From Roseibium hamelinense (GTDB lineage: Bacteria; Pseudomonadota; Alphaproteobacteria; Rhizobiales; Stappiaceae), in NCBI RefSeq assembly GCF_007830545.1, contig NZ_VLLF01000005.1, positions 248,001-312,000 on the forward strand: a stretch of DNA of 64,000 bases. Direction: 5' to 3'. Below the pieces are notes generated by a model that searched no databases, was not told the origin of the DNA, and worked only from the letters and a program-made list of their open reading frames with translations. This document shows positions 9,995-19,433 of this stretch, piece by piece; the first letter of the stretch is position 1; each line of letters starts with the position of its first letter. The position numbers were made by a program, and so were the translations under genes.

Positions 9995-10615
9995 CTACGC
10001 GGCGAGATCCTGAACGCTGACGATCTTGCCGTCTTCATCCAGGCGGTAGATCACCGGAGCCCCCGTTCCCAGTTCGCGCTTGAGAATTTCATCCGGAGTC
10101 AATCCTTCCAGTTCCATAATGAGCGCGCGCAGAGAATTGCCGTGTGCTGCTACGATGGTCTTCTTTCCGGACAAAACCAGCGGCAATATCTCCTTTTTAA
10201 AGTAGGGAAGAACCCTTTCTGCCGTCATTTTCAAGCTTTCTCCACCTGGCGGCGGCACATCAAAAGACCGACGCCAAATGTGAACTTGCTCTTCGCCGAA
10301 TTTATCGCGCGCCTCATCTTTGTTCATACCGGTTAAATCACCATAGTCGCGCTCATTGAGCGCCTGGTTTTGAATGGTTTCCAGCCCAGTCTGATCCAAC
10401 TCTTCAAGAATAAGCCCGAGTGTTCGCTGCGCACGGCTGAGATCGGATGTGAAGGCAATGTCGAAAGCAAATTTCAGGTCACGCAGTTCCTGCCCTGCGC
10501 GTTTTGCCTCGGCAACCCCCTGTTCGGTCAGGTCTGGATCTTTCCAGCCGGTAAACAGGTTTTTCAAATTCCACTCGCTTTGACCGTGACGGACCAGCAC
10601 CAAAAGGCGTTCCAT
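9995..10615 (-). CDS. gpmA: 2,3-bisphosphoglycerate-dependent phosphoglycerate mutase
   Basis: Interconverts 3- and 2-phosphoglycerate in glycolysis and gluconeogenesis. 206 residues, with the phosphohistidine motif VRHGQSEWN at the N-terminus, the ERDYGDLTG segment and the second catalytic histidine in [11 protein letters not shown] take the ATG at 10615 because AAGGAG lies at normal spacing before it; the ATG at 10621 is too close to that site. It follows dapB by 33 bases and is probably in the same transcript. Confidence 0.93.
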   Translation of the reverse strand: MERLLVLVRHGQSEWNLKNLFTGWKDPDLTEQGVAEAKRAGQELRDLKFAFDIAFTSDLSRAQRTLGLILEELDQTGLETIQNQALNERDYGDLTGMNKDEARDKFGEEQVHIWRRSFDVPPPGGESLKMTAERVLPYFKKEILPLVLSGKKTIVAAHGNSLRALIMELEGLTPDEILKRELGTGAPVIYRLDEDGKIVSVQDLAA

Positions 10616-10648
10616 GGCCATTCTCCTTCGATTTCCCAAAACTGATGG

Positions 10649-11452
10649 TTAGTCCTTTAAACCGAGCACATCCGCCATGGAATAATATCCCGGTTTCATT
10701 TTGTATCCCCACAGTGCTGCCCTGACTGCGCCGCGTGCAAAAAGCTGCCGATCCTCCGCCCTGTGGGTCAATTCGATGCGCTCGCCGTTGCCGGCAAAAA
10801 TGACCAAATGTTCGCCGATCACAGACCCACCGCGAAGCGTCGCAAAGCCTATATCGCCTGAATTGCGTTCTCCGGTAATTCCGTCGCGGCTGCGAACCGA
10901 CCGCTGAGCAAGATCTATCTCACGGCCTTCGGCGGCCGCCTCACCGAGCAGCAGTGCAGTTCCAGAAGGTGCATCCACCTTGTGCCGGTGATGCATTTCG
11001 ACGATCTCAATATCGAAGTCGTCGCCAAGAGCCCGCGCAGTCTGCCTCGCGAGATAAGCAAGTAAATTGACGCCAAGACTCATGTTGCCGGACTTGATGA
11101 TTCTCGCATGCCGGGCGGCCACATGGAGCGGACCTTCCTGGTTGGCCGTCCAGCCGGTCGTACCGATCACATGCACGATACGCGCCTGAGCAGCAAGCTC
11201 GGCAAACCAAAGTGAAGCTTGGGGGGCCGTGAAGTCCAAAACCCCGTCCGCCCTGGCAAAGGCTGAAAGCGGATCATCGGTAATGGGAACATTGAGATCT
11301 CCGAGCCCGGCCAGACGACCTGCATCAAGCCCCACTTCAGGTGCTTCCGGACGCTCGATTGCAGCGCATAATTCGGCGCCATCTTGCTCGTGCACAGCGC
11401 GCACGAGCGCTTTTCCCATGCGGCCCGCGGCCCCAACTACGACAAGACGCAT
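10649..11452 (-). CDS. dapB: 4-hydroxy-tetrahydrodipicolinate reductase
   Basis: NAD(P)H-dependent step of lysine and diaminopimelate synthesis, feeding the cell wall. 267 residues, with the N-terminal nucleotide-binding [10 protein letters not shown] and the catalytic segment [15 protein letters not shown], which holds the essential His and Lys. Length and C-terminus (YSMADVLGL) are typical. It diverges from the large GGDEF-EAL gene across a 372-base gap and precedes gpmA. Confidence 0.95.
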   Translation of the reverse strand: MRLVVVGAAGRMGKALVRAVHEQDGAELCAAIERPEAPEVGLDAGRLAGLGDLNVPITDDPLSAFARADGVLDFTAPQASLWFAELAAQARIVHVIGTTGWTANQEGPLHVAARHARIIKSGNMSLGVNLLAYLARQTARALGDDFDIEIVEMHHRHKVDAPSGTALLLGEAAAEGREIDLAQRSVRSRDGITGERNSGDIGFATLRGGSVIGEHLVIFAGNGERIELTHRAEDRQLFARGAVRAALWGYKMKPGYYSMADVLGLKD

Positions 11453-11824
11453 TGCGCTATCCCTAACCAGATTTCTTGCGATGTGCAGGGGGATATATCA
11501 GGTTGTCAGCGGCAGGCAAACCGACTCCATACGGGCGTTTACGGTATATGTGCCGATTTGCGACGTGTTTCCTAAAGTCACTTGCAAAAACTATTTCGAC
11601 ACCCGCGGTGCGATGCAAAACACCGCAGGTTTAATTGTCTGCCAACCCCTTCGGCAAACAAATCAAAGTGAATTCATAAAGAATAAACTCGTGGCAGTGC
11701 ATGGTTGCATCCTGCAAAACCCAGTAACGGTTCAGCCGGACAACCCCGAATTTCCCGAAACGCTGACAGGTAGAAACTTGCGCAATAACGTATCGATACA
11801 ACGATAGGCTGGCAGGGCGTCTCA
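11453..11824. other. Divergent intergenic region between dapB and the GGDEF-EAL gene
   Basis: 372 bases with no convincing gene on either strand. It must hold the promoters for both flanking divergent genes, but I see no strong consensus pair. The one structure I can point to is an inverted repeat at 11601-11630 (10-bp arms with one mismatch, 10-base loop). Confidence 0.5.
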
Positions 11825-14584
11825 ATGACGAAACATAAAGGTGTTCGGTACAGCTGGTTCGCAATTGGCCTTTACAGCCTTGGCCTGATCATCACGACGC
11901 TTGTTCTTTTTGCCATCACATATGCCGGCAGCATCTCAATTGCGCGCCAGGAATCGATGCATACCGCCGACAAAGAAAACGCGTTGATACGCCTCGTTTT
12001 CGAACAGCATTTTCAGCAACTGGAGTATCGTCTGCGCCGGACTGCAGCCGACAAGGATCTTGCATCGGCTTTGTTGGATGGCAACTTGCCAGATGCCCTA
12101 TATTTGCTGGAGCGCCTGAACACGGAAAGCGCAAGCTCGTTGATTGACGTGATCATAGTCGAAGCTGAAGATCAGCGCGCTTGGCTGGATGCGAGCTTAC
12201 TGCCAGGCGCAACCAAGGCTTTCGATCTGAAAAGGCGCGAAACTCTCGCTCCGGACGTTTGGCAAACCATCCAGGTTTCTGATGAACAAGGCGGCGACGT
12301 TTATCGGGCGCTTTCCTTGAGGATTACCCATCCGCAGACACACCGGCCGATCGGCAGATTGTTCGCTGCCGTCAAATTGAATGATTCCTATTTTCTAATG
12401 GGCGCCATCGCCAGAGTTTTGAACACAGAGAACCTGCAGCTGTTCTATCGATCCGAGCCGATCGCGTCTCTGGGCGAACAGGATAAGCTGAACAGGCTGT
12501 CCGGCCTTGCCACCGAGCTCAGGCAGAGCGGGCATGTGCTCGACGATGGGCTTTTGGCGCTTGGCACCACCCTCGATGAGTATGAAAAAGAGCAACCGCT
12601 TCTGTTTACTGCAATTCATCCAAGCGAAGCGTTGTCGAACGTGCAAGAGACCTACCGGAATCTCTTCGGTCCATTCCTGCTGTACGCGGTCCTCGCTGCC
12701 GTTGTTGCCTCGCTTTTGTTGAAGAGGGTGACATCTCCGGCCCTTCAGAAACTGATGGCGTACGCGCGCTTCATGAGCCGCAGCAAGCATATTACCGGCT
12801 ATCAGCCCGGGCAGATCCTGGAATTCAATGTACTCGCAGACATGTTCAAAGAGGCATTCGAAAGTGTTCGTGACACTGACGCTCAATTCCGGGAGTTGAT
12901 TGACGGGTCTTTGCAAGGTGTTCTGGTACACGCTGATCAACGGATTCTTTATGCCAATGATGCCCTTTTGAAAATTTTGGGACACGATCCCGCCGAAAAG
13001 GAAGATCTCATCGGCGGTGCGACCATGAGCATCTACGCACCTTCCGAACGCGAACGTATGCTGTCCTACTACAATCCGCGTACGAATGGCGGTCTCGCAC
13101 CGCGTGTTTATGAAGTCAAAGGTGCCCGGAGCGATGGGAGCGAGGTCTGGCTTGAGCAGCACGTGCGCATGACCAGCTGGGATGGAAAAGAGGCTTTTTA
13201 CGCGACAATTACCGACATTACAGAGCGAAAACGTCAGGAAGCCCTCATTGTGCAGCATGCGCACTACGATGCGTTGACCGGCTTGCCGAACCGGACCCTG
13301 TTTATGGATCGGCTGGCGCAAGAAACGAAACGTGCGATGGATCGCGGCGATTTGTGTGCGGTGCTGTACATAGATCTCGACAGATTCAAAACCATCAACG
13401 AGAGCCATGGCCACACGTATGGGGATCGGCTTATACAAATTGCAGCAGAACGCATCAAAAGCGCATTGCCTCAGGGCCAGACAATGGCAAGGCTGAGCGG
13501 CGACGAATTTGCCGTTATCCTCACTGAAATACAGGATGAATGGTCGGTCGAAAGCGTCGCCAGCGCAATTTTGAAAAACCTTGCGAATGTTGTGACAATG
13601 GATAATGCCGACGATTTTTATGTGACTGGTAGTATCGGCATTGCGGTCAGTCCAAGTGATGGCAACTCGATAGAGGCGCTCTTGCGTCATGTCGACATGG
13701 CTATGTATCAAGCCAAATCTGAGGGCGGCAACACATTCAGTTTCTTCTCGAAGCGCCTCGACCGCAAGACCAACCGGGCGATCAAGCTCGAGACGGCGCT
13801 CAGACGTGCCATTGCCGAAGAGACCATTGAGCTCCACTTCCAACCAATCCACGACTTTCAAACCGGGTCCATTGCATCCTGTGAGGTACTGGCACGGTGG
13901 TCGCATCCGGAGCTGGGCCGCGTACCTCCAGATGAATTCATCCCAATTGCCGAAGAGAGCGGTCTTATCGTTCCGCTTGGTATCTGGATTCTCAGGCGGT
14001 CCTGTCAGACATTTCAGTCTTTACAGCGTTCAGGTTTCACCCTGCCGAAAATCAGTGTGAACATTTCACCTCGCCAGTGCCGGGAAGCCGGATTTGCCGA
14101 TACGGTTGCCTACATTCTCGACGAAACGGGCATGACACCGGACTGCCTCCAACTCGAAATCACTGAAAGCGTGATGTTTGACAACCGGCGTATTGATCCG
14201 GCTGAAGTCCTCACAGACCTAAAAAATCTAGGGATCCATCTGTCTCTGGATGATTTTGGAACCGGCTTCTCGTCGCTCAGTTATTTGAAGCAGCTTCCCA
14301 TCGACACATTGAAGATCGATCGTTCTTTTATCAAAGATATCGAAAATGATGCCGACGATCGCGCCCTGGTCTCAGCCATCATTTCAATGGCATCGAGCCT
14401 CGATATCCAGGTTGTGTCAGAAGGGGCCGAAAATGCGGCCCAATGTGAAATCCTGACAAAGATGGGCTGCCGCCTTATTCAAGGCTATCATATCAGCCGC
14501 CCAATGGCAGAAGCGGATTTCCGATCATACTTGCGGGCTGACGTTGCGTCAGAACACGCACAGGCCGTGGTGCAGGCCGGATAA
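11825..14584 (+). CDS. Membrane PAS-GGDEF-EAL protein, cyclic-di-GMP turnover
   Basis: A 919-residue signalling protein. Layout: membrane helix (about 10-32), a periplasmic sensor region of some 240 residues with no family I recognise, second helix (about 277-300), PAS domain (about 355-475), GGDEF domain (about 485-645), EAL domain (about 660-905). The cyclase motif reads SGDEF, not GGDEF, and there is no RxxD inhibition site before it, so cyclase activity may be weak or absent. The EAL motif reads EVLARW, but the other metal and catalytic landmarks are kept (SVNISPRQ, EITES, DDFGTGFSSLSYL, LKIDRSF, EGAEN). That fits a phosphodiesterase, perhaps with the GGDEF part as a GTP-sensing domain. 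It stands alone and faces pnp. Confidence 0.85.
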   Translation: MTKHKGVRYSWFAIGLYSLGLIITTLVLFAITYAGSISIARQESMHTADKENALIRLVFEQHFQQLEYRLRRTAADKDLASALLDGNLPDALYLLERLNTESASSLIDVIIVEAEDQRAWLDASLLPGATKAFDLKRRETLAPDVWQTIQVSDEQGGDVYRALSLRITHPQTHRPIGRLFAAVKLNDSYFLMGAIARVLNTENLQLFYRSEPIASLGEQDKLNRLSGLATELRQSGHVLDDGLLALGTTLDEYEKEQPLLFTAIHPSEALSNVQETYRNLFGPFLLYAVLAAVVASLLLKRVTSPALQKLMAYARFMSRSKHITGYQPGQILEFNVLADMFKEAFESVRDTDAQFRELIDGSLQGVLVHADQRILYANDALLKILGHDPAEKEDLIGGATMSIYAPSERERMLSYYNPRTNGGLAPRVYEVKGARSDGSEVWLEQHVRMTSWDGKEAFYATITDITERKRQEALIVQHAHYDALTGLPNRTLFMDRLAQETKRAMDRGDLCAVLYIDLDRFKTINESHGHTYGDRLIQIAAERIKSALPQGQTMARLSGDEFAVILTEIQDEWSVESVASAILKNLANVVTMDNADDFYVTGSIGIAVSPSDGNSIEALLRHVDMAMYQAKSEGGNTFSFFSKRLDRKTNRAIKLETALRRAIAEETIELHFQPIHDFQTGSIASCEVLARWSHPELGRVPPDEFIPIAEESGLIVPLGIWILRRSCQTFQSLQRSGFTLPKISVNISPRQCREAGFADTVAYILDETGMTPDCLQLEITESVMFDNRRIDPAEVLTDLKNLGIHLSLDDFGTGFSSLSYLKQLPIDTLKIDRSFIKDIENDADDRALVSAIISMASSLDIQVVSEGAENAAQCEILTKMGCRLIQGYHISRPMAEADFRSYLRADVASEHAQAVVQAG

Positions 14585-14592
14585 AAACGAAA

Positions 14593-14617
14593 CGCCGGCA
14601 AATCAGATTTGCCGGCG
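14593..14617 (-). terminator. Terminator after pnp
   Basis: A perfect 11-bp stem with a 3-base loop lies between the converging GGDEF-EAL and pnp stops. On the minus strand it runs into TTTCGTTTTTA, which favours use by pnp. Confidence 0.8.
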
Positions 14618-14639
14618 CACGGTTTTAGCTGGGTACCAA

Positions 14640-16769
14640 TTAGGCTTCAGCTTCTTCTTTTTCGACTTCCTTGCCGGTCTCCTGGTCAACCACCTTCATG
14701 GAGAGGCGGACTTTACCGCGCTCGTCAAAGCCCATGAGCTTGACCCAGACCTTGTCGCCTTCCTTGACCACATCCGTGACCTTGGCAACTTTCTTCGGAG
14801 CCAGCTGGGAGATGTGGACCAGACCGTCCTTTGCTCCGAAGAAGTTGACGAAAGCGCCGAAGTCTACGCATTTCACGACGGTGCCTTCGTAGATGACGCC
14901 GACTTCCGGCTCAGCCGCAATGGAGTTGATCCAGTTGACGGCGGCCTTGATGGCCTTGCCATCGGAAGAGGCGATCTTGACTGTGCCATCATCCTCGATG
15001 TTGACCTTTGCACCGGTCTTTTCGACGATCTCGCGAATGACTTTACCGCCAGAACCGATGACTTCACGGATCTTGTCGACAGGGATTTTCATCATTTCGA
15101 TGCGCGGAGCATGTTCACCGAGCTCAGACCGGGCTTCGGTCAGTGCGCTGGCCATTTCGCCAAGGATATGGATCCGGCCATCCTTTGCCTGCCCCAGCGC
15201 AACTTTCATGATCTCTTCGGTGATACCGTCGATCTTGATGTCCATCTGCAGCGAGGTGATACCGTTTTCGGAACCGGCAACCTTGAAGTCCATGTCCCCG
15301 AGGTGATCTTCATCGCCCAGGATGTCGGACAGAACAGCAAAGCGATCACCTTCCTTGATCAGGCCCATCGCAATGCCGGCAACCGGGCTTTTCAACGGAA
15401 CACCGGCGTCCATGAGTGCGAGCGATGTCCCGCAAACGGTCGCCATGGAAGAAGAACCGTTTGATTCGGTGATCTCGGACACGATCCGTACGGTGTACGG
15501 GAAATCATGGTGAGCCGGCATCATCGGGTTGATTGCACGCCAGGCAAGTTTGCCGTGACCAATTTCGCGGCGCCCCGGGGAACCCATGCGGCCGGTTTCA
15601 CCAACAGAGTATGGCGGGAAATTATAGTGCAGCATGAAGTGAGACTTAACGGTGCCTTCCAGCAGATCGATGAACTGCTCGTCTTCGCCGGTGCCGAGGG
15701 TCGCAACGACGAGGCCCTGTGTTTCACCACGGGTGAACAGGGAAGACCCGTGAGCGCGCGGCAGGATGCCGACTTCAGAGGAAATCTGGCGGACGGTAGA
15801 CAGATCGCGGCCGTCGATGCGGGTGCCTGTATCGAGAATGCCGCCGCGGACGATTTCCGCTTCAAGCTTCTTAAATTGTTCGCCGAGAACCGTGGCCTCG
15901 ACTGCTTCGCCTTCGGCCGCATTGGTGATAAGGGCCTCGACAACTTTTGCCTTGGCCGCGTCAACCGCGTTTTTGCGCTCGGTCTTGGATGTGATCTTGT
16001 AGGCCGCGGCCAGATCGCCGCCAGCGATTTCCTTGACCTTTGCAAAAAGGTCGGAGTAATCGGCGACGGAAAACTCACGCGGTTCTTTCGCTGCCGCTTC
16101 CGCCAGCTTGATGATCGCATCGATGACGGTCTGGAAGCCCTTGTGGCCGAACATGACGGCCCCGAGCATGGTGTCTTCATCCAACTCCTTGGCTTCGGAC
16201 TCAACCATCAAAACGGCATCGTTCGTGCCGGCAACCACGAGATCCAGCGAGGACTCGGGCATGTCATCAACGAGCGGGTTGAGCACATATTCGCCGTTGA
16301 TGTAACCGACGCGTGCGCCGCCGATCGGCCCCATAAACGGAACACCGGACAGCGTAAGAGCCGCTGAGGAAGCAACCATCGCCAGAATATCGGGCGCGTT
16401 TTCCAAATCGTGCGACAGAACGGTAATCACGACCTGTGTGTCGTTCTTGTAGCCATCGGCGAACAACGGACGGATCGGCCGGTCGATGAGCCGCGATGTC
16501 AGCGTTTCGTGTTCGCTCGGACGGCCTTCACGCTTGAAGTAACCACCCGGGATCTTACCGGCAGCAAACGCCTTTTCCTGGTAGTTGACGGTCAGCGGAA
16601 AGAAGTCCTGCCCCGGCTTCGGCTCTTTTGCGGACACAACAGTCGCCAGAACCTTGGTTTCCCCATAGGTCGCCATGACGGCGCCGTCTGCCTGGCGCGC
16701 AACCTTGCCTGTTTCCAAGACCAGAGGGCGCCCGCCCCAATCCACTTCGACGCGATGAATATCGAACAT
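14640..16769 (-). CDS. pnp: Polynucleotide phosphorylase
   Basis: Phosphorolytic 3'-to-5' exoribonuclease, a main RNA-decay enzyme and degradosome partner. 709 residues with two RNase PH domains (about 1-145 and 320-540) joined by a helical part, a KH domain ([11 protein letters not shown], about 560-615) and a C-terminal S1 domain ([17 protein letters not shown], about 620-690). Three ATGs stand in a row. I use the third (16769) because AAGGA is then six bases away, while it abuts the first. It follows rpsO in the classic rpsO-pnp pair. A hairpin in the leader may be a target for autoregulation. Confidence 0.97.
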   Translation of the reverse strand: MFDIHRVEVDWGGRPLVLETGKVARQADGAVMATYGETKVLATVVSAKEPKPGQDFFPLTVNYQEKAFAAGKIPGGYFKREGRPSEHETLTSRLIDRPIRPLFADGYKNDTQVVITVLSHDLENAPDILAMVASSAALTLSGVPFMGPIGGARVGYINGEYVLNPLVDDMPESSLDLVVAGTNDAVLMVESEAKELDEDTMLGAVMFGHKGFQTVIDAIIKLAEAAAKEPREFSVADYSDLFAKVKEIAGGDLAAAYKITSKTERKNAVDAAKAKVVEALITNAAEGEAVEATVLGEQFKKLEAEIVRGGILDTGTRIDGRDLSTVRQISSEVGILPRAHGSSLFTRGETQGLVVATLGTGEDEQFIDLLEGTVKSHFMLHYNFPPYSVGETGRMGSPGRREIGHGKLAWRAINPMMPAHHDFPYTVRIVSEITESNGSSSMATVCGTSLALMDAGVPLKSPVAGIAMGLIKEGDRFAVLSDILGDEDHLGDMDFKVAGSENGITSLQMDIKIDGITEEIMKVALGQAKDGRIHILGEMASALTEARSELGEHAPRIEMMKIPVDKIREVIGSGGKVIREIVEKTGAKVNIEDDGTVKIASSDGKAIKAAVNWINSIAAEPEVGVIYEGTVVKCVDFGAFVNFFGAKDGLVHISQLAPKKVAKVTDVVKEGDKVWVKLMGFDERGKVRLSMKVVDQETGKEVEKEEAEA

Positions 16770-16840
16770 CATCATTCCTTAACATCTCTTGCCTGCTCCG
16801 CTGCCAATGATGCGCAGCCGTTCAAAGAGCAAACACGTTC

Positions 16841-16870
16841 CCGGTCGGCCCCGGATGGGCCGGTTACCGG
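16841..16870 (-). promoter_or_regulatory. Hairpin in the pnp leader
   Basis: A two-part stem (outer CCGGT/ACCGG, inner GGCCC/GGGCC) lies about 70-100 bases before the pnp start, downstream of the rpsO terminator. In enterobacteria the pnp leader folds into an RNase III-cleaved stem used for autocontrol; a similar role here is inference. Confidence 0.4.
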
Positions 16871-17012
16871 CGGACAGGCCACGGGCAAGACAACAAGCTG
16901 CTTTCGCGGTTTTCGCGGAAAGAAGCTGGCAATCCTGCCCCATGACATGTCACGGGGTCTCTATAGAACTTTTGATGCCAAAAGGGAAACACTCAAAGAG
17001 ACCGCGTTTTAA

Positions 17013-17047
17013 AGAAAAACGCGGCGGGTTTGGAACCCACCGCGCTT
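17013..17047 (-). terminator. Terminator after rpsO
   Basis: On the minus strand, GCGGTGGGTT / AACCCGCCGC (one G-T pair) closes a short loop and is followed by GTTTTTC. It lies directly after the rpsO stop and may attenuate readthrough into pnp. Confidence 0.75.
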
Positions 17048-17067
17048 CTTTAATTCTTGGACAAACC

Positions 17068-17337
17068 TTAGCGGCGAATGCCAAGGCGTGAAATCAAAGA
17101 CTTGTAGCGCTCTTCACTTTTGCCACGCGTGTAGTCCAAAAGGGACCGGCGCTGCGCAACCATCTTCAAAAGACCGCGGCGGGAGTGGTTGTCCTTGCCA
17201 TGACCCTTGAAGTGTTCGGTGAGGTTGTTGATCCGCTCGGTCAGGATCGCGACCTGGACTTCCGGAGAACCGGTGTCGCCTTCTTTGGTGGCGTATTCCT
17301 TGATGAGCTCAGCTTTGCGCTCTGCAGTGATCGACAT
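17068..17337 (-). CDS. rpsO: Small ribosomal subunit protein uS15
   Basis: Primary 16S rRNA-binding protein of the 30S platform. 89 residues, exactly the family length from the ATG at 17337, with the signatures [28 protein letters not shown] and a C-terminal [17 protein letters not shown] at proper spacing supports this start. A short stem (17360-17374) lies just upstream of the ribosome binding site. Normally truB sits directly upstream; here two extra genes intervene. Confidence 0.98.
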   Translation of the reverse strand: MSITAERKAELIKEYATKEGDTGSPEVQVAILTERINNLTEHFKGHGKDNHSRRGLLKMVAQRRSLLDYTRGKSEERYKSLISRLGIRR

Positions 17338-17359
17338 CGCTCTTCCTTTCAAGAGATAG

Positions 17360-17374
17360 GCCCGTTGACCGGGC
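17360..17374 (-). promoter_or_regulatory. Small hairpin in the rpsO leader
   Basis: GCCCG / CGGGC with a 5-base loop lies about 20 bases upstream of the rpsO start, next to the ribosome binding site. In E. coli S15 represses its own translation through a leader structure; whether this stem plays that part is not shown. Confidence 0.35.
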
Positions 17375-17617
17375 ACGTTGACATACCGGAAATCCGGCCT
17401 AATCCCTCCTGCGCCAGAGCCAAGATGTCGGTCAGCAAAGGTTTTGAAGGGACCAATTGGGCTTCAATGCCCAGTGGCGCCGGAATATGACGGAAAACCG
17501 CCGCAAACGCGAGTCCTTTTTGTGAAAACACCCCTAGCCCTGTCACACACCCGTGTACGCGGGACAGGACGGCAGGGCAAAGGATCCTCCGGTGGCCGTT
17601 TCCAACTGATTTTATGA

Positions 17618-19162
17618 CTAGTTGTTCCCGAGAGTGAATGCCTGCTTCGCGAACACGGACTGCGCCTGCGGCAGGTTTTTCGGTAACTTGATCGCCCGAG
17701 ACAGCAGCGCATACCGTTCCATGGCGGGATCATTCTGCAGCCCGACAAATGAGACGCTGCTTCCCGCATCGGAAACCGCCGCGCGCTGGAGGGACGCTAA
17801 AGAAGCCGGCGCCCCGTTCGGGTAACACAGCAGGCTGGAGATGGACTGTGACTGCGTATCCGGGATTGCATAGGGCGTGATCGAGACACTCTTTGGCTTT
17901 TGTAGTTGCTGTTGCTGTTGCTGTTGCTGTTGGCTTGTAAAGGTTGCCGTGAGTTCCCGGTATTCGATATTGGCATCCACATCGAGGTATTCGATATTGG
18001 AGAAGAACATCGTCTGTTGTGGTAATCCCTTGAACGACATCGGGATCCCATAGTCATCATTTTCGCCGATTTTTTGGACATAACCACCCATATCCGTCAA
18101 CACTTCGGCCGCGCACATGTAACAGGGCAGCAACGAGCTGAACATGTAAAGCGTTGCGTTTTCTTGTTCCAGCAACCTTTGGTACAAGTGCTTGAAGACA
18201 AGGGGCGAATTTTTCGCCTGAACACAGGCTTGCAGATAGTCCATGACATAGGCGATCCGCGTTTCCGCATGGGCAGCCTTGTTGGTGCCCTTGATGTTCA
18301 GACTCTGCAGCAGCGGTTTGAAAACAGGTTGCCCTTGCGGACCATCCATTTTCAGCGCGGCAAACGCACCGATATTATAATTCTTGATTTCCTCGGGGTT
18401 TGTCTTTTTTCTCGCTTCAAACCAGCGATGTTGAATGTTGTTTAACACCCCGGAGATCGCATCTCTCTTTTCGAATTCAGCTATAGCCTGCAAGTCTTGC
18501 TGGCTTTCGACCCCCGTTTTTTCAGCACCAAATTGAAAATCACCGATATTTTTAGAAAATTCCTCTGAGTATACGCGAGATAGCTTAAAAACTCTCGCAA
18601 TATTAGCACTTTGAATTTCTTTCTGTTCTTCTGAAGGATTCAATTTTTTAACGTAAAATGATCCGTCTTCACTCATTCCAATTTCGCCATCTTGCATTAG
18701 GTTTATTGTTTTTTGTCCACTGTAAATTTGCGCAACACTTTCGGCATTCAAATCACTATTAAATATCTTGATTTGTTTCTTTCCGATACCATCCTCGCAA
18801 ATATAGAACAACGGCAGGACTGAATAACAAAGGTGTTCTTTCAACTTTTCAACACCACCATTTACGATCACTCCGACAAGATTCACAGCTTCGATATTGC
18901 CTTTAAACGCATCTATAGTCACTTTATCAGTGCAGAATTTACCCCCACCATTAGATGTGACGGGCCCCAATTTGTTCTTGATCCAGATAAGAACCGCGCA
19001 CATCGGGCTGGGAAAAATCCCGTGTTTGAAATTGGTTTCAGGACCGCCTAACTCTACCAGTTTGTTTTGATCGGAATCACAATAGACAATGTAATTGCCG
19101 TTATTTAGAGTATTTTCGTCCGAAAATCTAATATCGACAAGAAACCCGATGTAATTCACCAT
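17618..19162 (-). CDS. Unrecognised protein with a cytidine-deaminase-like zinc motif and polyglutamine run
   Basis: 514 residues from the ATG at 19162, preceded by GGGAG. I do not recognise the whole protein. In its second half H298-A-E300 and P346-C347-x-x-C350 stand 47 residues apart. That is the zinc-binding and proton-shuttle signature of the cytidine-deaminase-like superfamily, so a nucleotide or nucleic-acid deaminase activity is likely but unproven. About 60 residues later comes a run of nine glutamines, then a Ser/Gln/Ala-rich tail. The first 240 residues (with several cysteines) match no family I know and show no signal peptide, membrane helix or P-loop. The N-terminal coding half is AT-rich (34% GC counted at 18541-18720) against a GC-rich neighbourhood, a sign of foreign origin. 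It lies between rpsO and an amine oxidase gene. No obvious immunity or partner gene is adjacent. Confidence 0.7.
   Translation of the reverse strand: MVNYIGFLVDIRFSDENTLNNGNYIVYCDSDQNKLVELGGPETNFKHGIFPSPMCAVLIWIKNKLGPVTSNGGGKFCTDKVTIDAFKGNIEAVNLVGVIVNGGVEKLKEHLCYSVLPLFYICEDGIGKKQIKIFNSDLNAESVAQIYSGQKTINLMQDGEIGMSEDGSFYVKKLNPSEEQKEIQSANIARVFKLSRVYSEEFSKNIGDFQFGAEKTGVESQQDLQAIAEFEKRDAISGVLNNIQHRWFEARKKTNPEEIKNYNIGAFAALKMDGPQGQPVFKPLLQSLNIKGTNKAAHAETRIAYVMDYLQACVQAKNSPLVFKHLYQRLLEQENATLYMFSSLLPCYMCAAEVLTDMGGYVQKIGENDDYGIPMSFKGLPQQTMFFSNIEYLDVDANIEYRELTATFTSQQQQQQQQQLQKPKSVSITPYAIPDTQSQSISSLLCYPNGAPASLASLQRAAVSDAGSSVSFVGLQNDPAMERYALLSRAIKLPKNLPQAQSVFAKQAFTLGNN
17905..17932 (-). repeat. Hexanucleotide microsatellite encoding the glutamine run
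   Basis: Four complete GTTGCT units plus GTTG on the plus strand (CAGCAA on the coding strand). The unit is a multiple of three, so gain or loss of copies would change the number of glutamines without shifting the frame. Confidence 0.9.
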
Positions 19163-19392
19163 CCCATATCTCCCGCGTTGTCTCCGTGGGCCGGCACCGG
19201 ACTGCCATTGACCGGCAAAAGCGCTTCGGCCTTCCAATTGAGGACGGTTGCGGGTGGATAGTGTGAACAACAAGGTCGCCGCGTGGGCACAACGCACTGT
19301 GGGCGTGCCCCAACGCGCGGAAAGCGGTCGAGGGTTCCGGAACCACATGCCCAAAACGCTGTTTTGCCTGCCTGCCACGATGGGACGTCTGT

Positions 19393-19416
19393 GTTCCGGC
19401 CACAGCCCGCCGGAAC
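19393..19416. terminator. Hairpin after the amine oxidase gene
   Basis: Perfect 8-bp stem GTTCCGGC / GCCGGAAC with an 8-base loop, 18 bases beyond the amine oxidase stop. There is no T-run, so termination is uncertain. It falls in the 271-base gap before the deaminase-like gene and suggests separate transcripts. Confidence 0.45.
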
Positions 19417-19433
19417 AATGCCAAAGGCCTGGC

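Noticed and set aside
12395..13906. 503-codon frame on the minus strand opposite the GGDEF-EAL gene
   Set aside because: Antisense to clear GGDEF and EAL motifs; its own translation shows no known domain.
15507..16367. 286-codon open frame on the plus strand opposite pnp
   Set aside because: It lies wholly inside pnp on the other strand, has no family motifs, and is explained by the codon bias of pnp. The frame at 14544-15464 is the same case.
17905..17932. CRISPR-like repeat
   Set aside because: Contiguous 6-base units with no spacers inside a coding frame; it is a microsatellite.
17618..19162. AvcD-like anti-phage dCTP/CMP deaminase
   Set aside because: Those proteins carry a P-loop kinase-like N-terminus; none is present here. 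The deaminase signature alone is not enough.
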